This document shows positions 6,632 to 10,758 of a stretch of 10,758 bases of DNA, in pieces. Under the pieces are notes generated by a model. The model was not told the DNA's origin, made no database searches, and was given only the letters and a program-made list of their open reading frames with translations. A program made the position numbers and the translations under genes. Every line of letters starts with the position of its first letter. The stretch's first letter is position 1. The stretch is from Spirochaetota bacterium (GTDB lineage: Bacteria; Spirochaetota; Spirochaetia; DTKZ01). The DNA is taken from the NCBI GenBank assembly GCA_029562045.1, contig JAKQWJ010000253.1, forward strand, positions 1-10,758, in the 5' to 3' direction.

Positions 6632-7012
6632 TCAGGCCTCGGCCGCCACCTCGATTTCCACCCGGGCCCCCTTGGGGAGGGCGGAGACCTGCACGGCGGA
6701 CCGGGCCGGATAGGGTTCGGGGATCAGGCTGCCGTAGACCCCGTTCATCACGGCGAAATCGTTCATATCCGCCAGGAAGACCGTGGTCTTGACGATCCTC
6801 TCCATCCCCAGGCCGCAGCCCTCCAGGATGGCCCGGATGTTCCCGAGGACCTGACGGGTCTCAGCTTCCACGCCGCCGGGAACCATGTTCCCCGTGGCCG
6901 GGTCCAGCCCGATCTGACCGGATACGAAAACCAGGCCGCCCACTTTGACGGCCTGGGAGTAGGGACCGATGGCCTTAGGGGCCGCATCGGTGAACAAGGC
7001 GCGCTTTTTCAT
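6632..7012 (-). CDS. ridA: RidA family enamine/imine deaminase
   Basis: 126 aa, the usual length of the YjgF/YER057c/UK114 family. RidA forms a cytoplasmic trimer that hydrolyses reactive 2-aminoacrylate and related enamine/imine intermediates made by PLP enzymes, releasing a 2-oxo acid and ammonia. Family landmarks: AIGPYSQAV (14-22, with Tyr18), VFVSGQIGLDPATG (28-41), LGNIRAILEGCGLGMERIVKTTVFLADMNDF, and YPARSAVQV with Arg104, the substrate carboxylate-binding arginine. ALPKGARVEIEVAA at the end carries the usual acidic residues (Glu119, Glu121). The ATG at 7012 immediately follows GGGGGA, too close for a Shine-Dalgarno; instead TATCAT ends 6 nt upstream, so the mRNA is probably leaderless. 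The gene stands alone in its own transcription unit. Confidence 0.97.
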   Translation of the reverse strand: MKKRALFTDAAPKAIGPYSQAVKVGGLVFVSGQIGLDPATGNMVPGGVEAETRQVLGNIRAILEGCGLGMERIVKTTVFLADMNDFAVMNGVYGSLIPEPYPARSAVQVSALPKGARVEIEVAAEA

Positions 7013-7018
7013 TCCCCC

Positions 7019-7047
7019 ATGATAAAAAAAAACGACCCCCCCCGCAA
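7019..7047 (-). promoter_or_regulatory. Promoter of ridA, leaderless type
   Basis: TTGCGG (7047-7042) and TATCAT (7024-7019) are separated by 17 nt, and the -10 box ends 6 nt before the ATG at 7012. The spacer consists of the T-run and G-run of the upstream gene's terminator, so terminator and promoter occupy the same bases. Confidence 0.68.
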
Positions 7048-7058
7048 GAGAGGGCCGT
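7024..7058 (-). terminator. Terminator of the larger outer-membrane protein gene
   Basis: On the minus strand ACGGCCC (7058-7052) can pair with GGGUCGU (7038-7032), including one G-U pair, around a 13-nt loop, followed by a run of nine T (7032-7024, the first shared with the stem). It lies about 47 nt after the stop at 7106 and overlaps the ridA promoter. Confidence 0.7.
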
Positions 7059-7105
7059 CTTTTTCGGTGTCGTCCCCTGGCGCCGGGATCCCCGGCAGCG
7101 GCGGA

Positions 7106-8143
7106 CTATAGCTGGAGCCGGGCGCCCACGGTGGCCCCGTAGTTCCTGCCGTTCAGGTTGTACTGGAGCCCCACATCCACCTTGAGGAGCAGGATGTTGA
7201 TCCCCAGGCCCGCGAAGACCCGGTAGGACCAGCCGCTCACTTCGGAGGTGACGCCGATGCCGAAGTCGTCCACGTCGTAGCCCAGGGTCTTGAGTTGCTG
7301 CTTCTGGAGAGGTGTCAACGCCCCTGGAGGAGTCCCTCCCGGTCCATCGGGGTCATATAACAGCGTAGACTGCGCGCCGCCGGAGACGCTGGAGCTGCCC
7401 CGGCTGGCCCCGATGCCGACGCTGGGCTGCAGGATCAGCAGCTTCCAGCCCGCCTGGGCCTTCAGGTCCACCACATGGGACTCCCATTCGATGTAGAAGT
7501 CCGGTGAAGTCAGAAAAAGTTCCCCAGGAGCAAGCGGTGTCCCTGAGAGGTCGATCGCCGTATTATCGAGGATCCCCCCGAAGGCCACCGATCCCTTCAG
7601 GTAGTTGTAGCCCACCCCCAGGGAGATCTCCGGCAGGATGAGGCGCTGCTTCATCAGCTGGTAGCGGATGTCCCCGCCCAGAAGGAGGTAGTCCAGCTTC
7701 ACATCGTCGCCGATGGCTTTTTCGGCGAACTTGGGGATGAAGCCCGCCTTCACGCCCACATCGAAGGGCCAGATGAAGCCGCCGATCCGGGCGTCCAGGG
7801 CCACCGCGGGGAGGGGGAGGCCGAATTTTTTGACCACATCGGGAATATCGGCGTTGGCTTCGTTAAAGGCCTTTTCCAGCACGCTTTCGACGGTCTTGTA
7901 GGGGATGGTGGTGACTCCGGTGGTTACGCCCACGCCGAAATGGGGCGGCAGGGCCAGAAACTGGCCGATGTAGGGGTCCGACCAGTTGAGCCCCACCGCG
8001 GAGTTCATGGGCAGGACCGAAGCCATGTCGTCGGCGAAGCCCTGGAGGCCCGCCTTGAAACTGTCCAGGTCCGTGTTGGTCTGGGAAAAGGCCGGCAGGG
8101 AGAAAAGGGTCAAAACGATAATCGCGGCAACGAGTTTTTTCAT
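7106..8143 (-). CDS. Outer-membrane beta-barrel protein, spirochaetal type (345 aa)
   Basis: The start is the ATG at 8143 (MKKLVAAIIVLTLFSLPAFS), because GGAGGA lies 5 nt upstream (8154-8149) and a clean signal peptide begins there; the open frame to 8173 adds ten residues that would spoil the signal. Cleavage is likely after AFS or AFSQ, near residue 20. The mature protein alternates short beta-strand-like segments with Gly/aromatic turns (ALDARIGGFIWPFDVGVKAGFIPKF, ISLGVGYNYLKGSV, WSYRVFAGLGINILLLKVDVGLQY) and ends ATVGARLQL, consistent with a barrel. The opening motif LNWSDPYIGQFLALPPHFGVG recalls treponemal outer-membrane proteins, some described as FadL-like; I cannot confirm the family. 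Two loop regions (residues ~188-214 and ~251-284) use less G+C-rich codons than the rest. It has its own promoter and terminator. Confidence 0.85.
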   Translation of the reverse strand: MKKLVAAIIVLTLFSLPAFSQTNTDLDSFKAGLQGFADDMASVLPMNSAVGLNWSDPYIGQFLALPPHFGVGVTTGVTTIPYKTVESVLEKAFNEANADIPDVVKKFGLPLPAVALDARIGGFIWPFDVGVKAGFIPKFAEKAIGDDVKLDYLLLGGDIRYQLMKQRLILPEISLGVGYNYLKGSVAFGGILDNTAIDLSGTPLAPGELFLTSPDFYIEWESHVVDLKAQAGWKLLILQPSVGIGASRGSSSVSGGAQSTLLYDPDGPGGTPPGALTPLQKQQLKTLGYDVDDFGIGVTSEVSGWSYRVFAGLGINILLLKVDVGLQYNLNGRNYGATVGARLQL

Positions 8144-8163
8144 TGGAATCCTCCTGTTCCAAT

Positions 8164-8192
8164 AGGATATCACTTTTTCCGGCGGAAATCAA
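8164..8192 (-). promoter_or_regulatory. Promoter of the larger outer-membrane protein gene
   Basis: TTGATT (8192-8187, 4 of 6) and TATCCT (8169-8164, 4 of 6) are 17 nt apart. The start site would be near 8157, giving a short leader with GGAGGA before the ATG at 8143. The -35 box contains the stop codon of the Nudix gene. Confidence 0.5.
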
Positions 8193-8217
8193 AAACCTCG
8201 GGAAACCCCGCCGGAAA
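8176..8217. repeat. 10-bp inverted repeat around the outer-membrane gene -35 box
   Basis: TTTCCGGCGG at 8176-8185 is an exact inverted match of CCGCCGGAAA at 8208-8217, with 22 nt between. The arms bracket the -35 hexamer (8187-8192) and the Nudix stop codon. No T-run follows on either strand, so it is not a canonical terminator; a protein-binding palindrome or mRNA hairpin is possible. Confidence 0.5.
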
Positions 8218-8884
8218 GATCGATGATTTCCTGCACCAGGTCGGCGGTCATTCCCCAGATGATCTCCCCGTCCCACCGGTAGAAGCTGGTGGGGTAGGAC
8301 CGCAGGTCCCAGGGCCGGGAGTAGCGCTCCGGCAGACCCAGCTCCCGCCAGGGGAGCCGCACCCGGCGGCCGTCCGGGTCCAGGTATTCGGGCCGGACCT
8401 GGTGGCGCAGATAGTGGACCTCCGGCTCGGTTTCCCGGAAAAAGCGCAGGGGCGCCGAAAAGACGCGATCCACCTCTCCCGGGTGGGGGCGGCAGTCTCC
8501 GACGTCGGCTATGTCCAGGACGCCGTAGAACAGGTCCACCGCGCTCCCCCAGGCGGTGACCAAGACCCCCAGGCTTCCCTCCAGCCGGACCTTCTCCCGG
8601 GGAAGGCCCAGCTCCTCCATGGTTTCCCGCACCGCCGCCTCGCCGGCGGATTCCCGGAGGTCCGCCTCCACCGCTCCGCCGGGAAGGCAGATCTCCCCCC
8701 CCTGGCGGATCCGGGAGGCCCGCTTTTCGAAAACAAGATGGCTTTCACCCCCCGCCCGGATGAAGGGGGCGAAGACCACATAGTTGGAGTACTTCTCCCG
8801 CCGGATCAGCCGGCCCGGGGCCGCCGCCCGGGAGAGGAGGGCGATTTCCGGGATGGGCGATGCTGAGTCTGCAGGGGCCTTCAT
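8189..8884 (-). CDS. Nudix hydrolase, CoA pyrophosphatase-like
   Basis: 231 aa from the ATG at 8884. Nudix enzymes cleave nucleoside diphosphates linked to another group; this one has features of the NudL/NUDT7 branch acting on coenzyme A: HLVFEKRASRIRQGGEICLPGG corresponds to the pre-box signature that ends in FPGG, the Nudix box follows as GGAVEADLRESAGEAAVRET then MEELGL with the metal-binding glutamates, and the end YRWDGEIIWGMTADLVQEII matches the conserved IWG-TA motif of that branch. Cytosolic, no signal. The frame also has an ATG at 8893, but that codon overlaps the -10-like box and lacks a Shine-Dalgarno, so the second Met is preferred. The nearest -10-like box (GACAAT, 8897-8892) ends 7 nt upstream without a -35. 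The start overlaps the stop of a 27-codon ORF (ATGA). CoA specificity is inferred from motifs. Confidence 0.88.
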   Translation of the reverse strand: MKAPADSASPIPEIALLSRAAAPGRLIRREKYSNYVVFAPFIRAGGESHLVFEKRASRIRQGGEICLPGGAVEADLRESAGEAAVRETMEELGLPREKVRLEGSLGVLVTAWGSAVDLFYGVLDIADVGDCRPHPGEVDRVFSAPLRFFRETEPEVHYLRHQVRPEYLDPDGRRVRLPWRELGLPERYSRPWDLRSYPTSFYRWDGEIIWGMTADLVQEIIDLSGGVSRGF

Positions 8885-8964
8885 GCCGCCCATTGTCCCG
8901 GCCCGCCCCGGGAGGGGGCGGCGATTTCCGGCGCCGCCGAAAGGGTATCAGCCCGGTGTTTCAT
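8881..8964 (-). CDS. 27-codon leaderless upstream ORF, diverged copy of the Nudix N-terminus
   Basis: Reading from the ATG at 8964, the peptide begins MKHRADTLSAAPEIA, continues APSRGGPGQWAA and stops at TGA 8883-8881. The neighbouring Nudix protein begins MKAPADSASPIPEIALLSR: M-K, A-D, S, P-E-I-A, S-R and P-G line up. The DNA upstream of both ATGs is also nearly the same. The TGA overlaps the Nudix ATG as ATGA, so ribosomes ending here could restart on the Nudix gene. A TTGACA/GACAAT promoter 17 nt apart sits 6 nt before this ATG. It may be translated as a leader peptide or be a decaying partial gene copy; translation is inferred from the promoter and the overlap, not proven. Confidence 0.5.
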   Translation of the reverse strand: MKHRADTLSAAPEIAAPSRGGPGQWAA

Positions 8965-8991
8965 GCGTCCATTGTCCCGGCCCGCCCCGGG
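8890..8991. repeat. 23-bp exact direct repeat from partial duplication of the Nudix 5' region
   Basis: The same 23 bases, starting CCATTGTCCCGG, occur at 8890-8912 and 8969-8991, 79 bp apart. Similarity extends leftward through TCATGC and, less exactly, into the first ~25 codons of each copy (CCGGAAATCGCC is shared). On the minus strand each copy carries the GACAAT box just before an ATG. Confidence 0.9.
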
Positions 8992-8999
8992 CCTGTCAA
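8971..8999 (-). promoter_or_regulatory. Promoter driving the upstream ORF and Nudix gene, leaderless type
   Basis: A perfect TTGACA (8999-8994) and GACAAT (8976-8971, 4 of 6) are 17 nt apart; the -10 ends 6 nt before the ATG at 8964. The second GACAAT, next to the Nudix ATG, has CGCCCC where a -35 should be, so this distal copy is the more likely active promoter. Confidence 0.65.
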
Positions 9000-9160
9000 C
9001 GGGAGAGGCGGACTTTTCCGGCTGAGCCCCCTGGAGGCCGGGTTTCCCGCCCGGGCCTGTCAGCGGGCCTGCCGGCGGGCCTGCCGGCGGGCGGCCTTTT
9101 TCAGCAGAGCCTCCTGGAGGCGGATTCTCCTGTACGGGCCTGTGAGCGGGCGGCCCGGCG
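8988..9160. repeat. Degenerate GC-rich tandem repeats
   Basis: Two long diverged units (8988-9043 and 9052-9126) and a truncated third (9135-9160) each begin CGGGCCTGT(C/G)A(A/G)CGGG. The first two share further blocks in the same order: CTTTTCCGGCTGAGC / CTTTTTCAGCAGAGC, then CCTGGAGG. The second is enlarged by a 12-bp tandem (GCGGGCCTGCCG twice at 9063-9086, with part of a third). The unit start contains the inverted -35 box: TTGACA, CTGACA and CTCACA in the three copies. No gene is supported between 8965 and 9170. Confidence 0.7.
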
Positions 9161-9170
9161 CTCGTCTCTG

Positions 9171-9671
9171 CTAAAAGAAGTAGGTGGCCGCCACCGCCGT
9201 TCTGGGTAAGGAGGCATGCATATGACTCCCTCCACCGGAGTAGTCAAAAGCACTGACCCAGAAGGGGTAGAGGATGCCCGAGACCATGACGTGATCTCCC
9301 AGCCGGTAGCCGGCAGCAAGGCGCGGCCCGGTGTTGATGTTGAAATCGTATTCCTGGTCCCCGGTGGAGAAGCCCCAGCGAAAATCGAAGCCCAGGCCCA
9401 GGTCGGTCCTACCGTCGGCCAGGCGGAAGAGATAGCCCAGGTGGGCTCCCAGATAGGCCACACCCGACCCGCTTTTTACGCCCGTGACTGGGTCAGTGTA
9501 ATCAACTATATTGACCTGTATTTTCACGGCGGCCTCAACCCGGGGAAAATACAGAAGGAGGCCCAGGACTTCGTCGCTGGACATCTGAATGCCGAAGCGG
9601 GTGGAGGGACTGTCCGCCACGAGGGGGACGAGGGCGGAGAGGAGAAGGACGATAACAATCAGATATTTCAT
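9171..9671 (-). CDS. Small outer-membrane beta-barrel protein (166 aa)
   Basis: The ATG at 9671 is chosen because GGAGG lies 5 nt upstream (9681-9677) and it opens a signal peptide, MKYLIVIVLLLSALVPLVAD, probably cut after the Ala near residue 19; the frame's upstream extension to 9701 would run into the -10 box. The mature ~147 residues show about eight alternating hydrophobic strands (VLGLLLYFPRVEAAVKIQVN, GSGVAYLGAHLGYLFRL, TDLGLGFDFRWGFSTG, YDFNINTGPRLAAGYRL, VMVSGILYPFWVSAF) and the chain ends AVAATYFF. A terminal aromatic residue is the usual C-terminal signal for BAM-assisted barrel insertion. The length suits an 8-stranded barrel. I do not recognise the family. Turns at ~9200-9245 and ~9475-9525 use unusually A/T-rich codons. 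Confidence 0.8.
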   Translation of the reverse strand: MKYLIVIVLLLSALVPLVADSPSTRFGIQMSSDEVLGLLLYFPRVEAAVKIQVNIVDYTDPVTGVKSGSGVAYLGAHLGYLFRLADGRTDLGLGFDFRWGFSTGDQEYDFNINTGPRLAAGYRLGDHVMVSGILYPFWVSAFDYSGGGSHMHASLPRTAVAATYFF

Positions 9672-9700
9672 GAAAACCTCCGAGCATATTTCTACCTTCA

Positions 9701-9729
9701 ATCATAGAAAAGGCCCCCCCTCCTGTCAA
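9701..9729 (-). promoter_or_regulatory. Strong sigma70-type promoter of the small outer-membrane protein gene
   Basis: TTGACA (9729-9724, perfect) and TATGAT (9706-9701, 5 of 6) with a 17-nt spacer. The start site near 9694 gives a leader of about 23 nt with GGAGG. It is the best consensus promoter in the window. Confidence 0.85.
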
Positions 9730-9748
9730 ACCGATCCGGCGTCCTTTC

Positions 9749-9777
9749 TTGACCCCCCGTCGCGGCAGGGCTACACT
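9749..9777 (+). promoter_or_regulatory. Promoter of pyruvate kinase, leaderless type
   Basis: TTGACC (9749-9754, 5 of 6) and TACACT (9772-9777, 4 of 6) are 17 nt apart, and the -10 ends 7 nt before the ATG at 9785. There is no Shine-Dalgarno at a usable distance (CAGG is only 2 nt from the ATG). It is back-to-back with the promoter of the small outer-membrane protein gene, with 19 nt between the two -35 boxes. Confidence 0.75.
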
Positions 9778-9784
9778 TCAGGCC

Positions 9785-10758
<974 letters not shown>

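Noticed and set aside
7033..7064. Plus-strand terminator at the ridA upstream region
   Set aside because: Read on the plus strand the stem has an A-C mismatch and only five T, and no plus-strand gene ends there.
8885..8893. ATG at 8893 as the Nudix start (MGGMKAP)
   Set aside because: This ATG overlaps the GACAAT box and has no Shine-Dalgarno; the next Met at 8884 has the same -10-to-ATG distance as other genes and forms the ATGA overlap.
9063..9101. GC hairpin with TTTTT as a plus-strand terminator in the repeat tract
   Set aside because: No plus-strand gene precedes it; the T-run belongs to the repeat unit shared with 9013-9018.
8881..9160. Possible CRISPR array or mobile-element end in the repeat tract
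   Set aside because: The repeats are few, unequal and diverged, spacers are not unique equal-length units, and no transposase or cas gene is present.
8784..9209. Plus-strand open frames across 8784-9209
   Set aside because: They run opposite the Nudix gene and through degenerate repeats, with Arg/Gly/Pro-rich products and no promoter or ribosome site.

Overview
The window is G+C-rich chromosomal DNA of a diderm bacterium, most likely a spirochaete. The evidence is an unbroken YajC-SecD-SecF operon behind groEL, a SecD with a long helical segment ahead of its first conserved periplasmic motif, and two signal-peptide-bearing beta-barrel-like proteins, one of which resembles treponemal outer-membrane proteins. 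The lineage is inferred from protein style, not from a marker gene.

Layout. Positions 1-246 hold the 3' end of groEL and its terminator. Positions 262-570 encode a small unrecognised protein. Positions 567-3902 carry yajC, secD and secF, with their own promoter and a shared terminator at 4004-4028. A minus-strand membrane protein of 160 aa (4027-4509) diverges from a plus-strand 655-aa protein (4615-6582) that joins a GNAT acetyltransferase, a histidine-kinase-like core and an unrecognised C-terminal region. A minus-strand block follows: RidA (6632-7012), a larger outer-membrane protein (7106-8143), a CoA-pyrophosphatase-type Nudix hydrolase (8189-8884) with a duplicated 5' end, a GC-rich repeat tract (8988-9160) and a smaller outer-membrane protein (9171-9671). 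The last gene, on the plus strand, is the first 324 codons of pyruvate kinase (9785 to the edge).

The most notable signal is in the promoters. Eight candidates have a 17-nt spacer, and yajC has 18. At RidA, the 160-aa protein, pyruvate kinase and a 27-codon ORF before the Nudix gene, a sigma70-type -35/-10 pair sits so that the start codon is only 6-7 nt after the -10 box. The 98-aa ORF and the Nudix gene show the same -10 to ATG spacing without a recognisable -35. Transcripts from these sites should begin at or next to the AUG, so they would be leaderless. The two outer-membrane proteins, YajC and the kinase-like fusion instead have a leader with a Shine-Dalgarno site, and secD and secF have Shine-Dalgarno sites inside the operon. 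The window therefore seems to mix two translation-initiation modes by gene class.

The second notable locus is upstream of the Nudix gene. Its promoter and first ~25 codons were duplicated in tandem. The distal copy keeps the intact TTGACA promoter and encodes a 27-residue peptide resembling the Nudix N-terminus. Its stop overlaps the Nudix start as ATGA.
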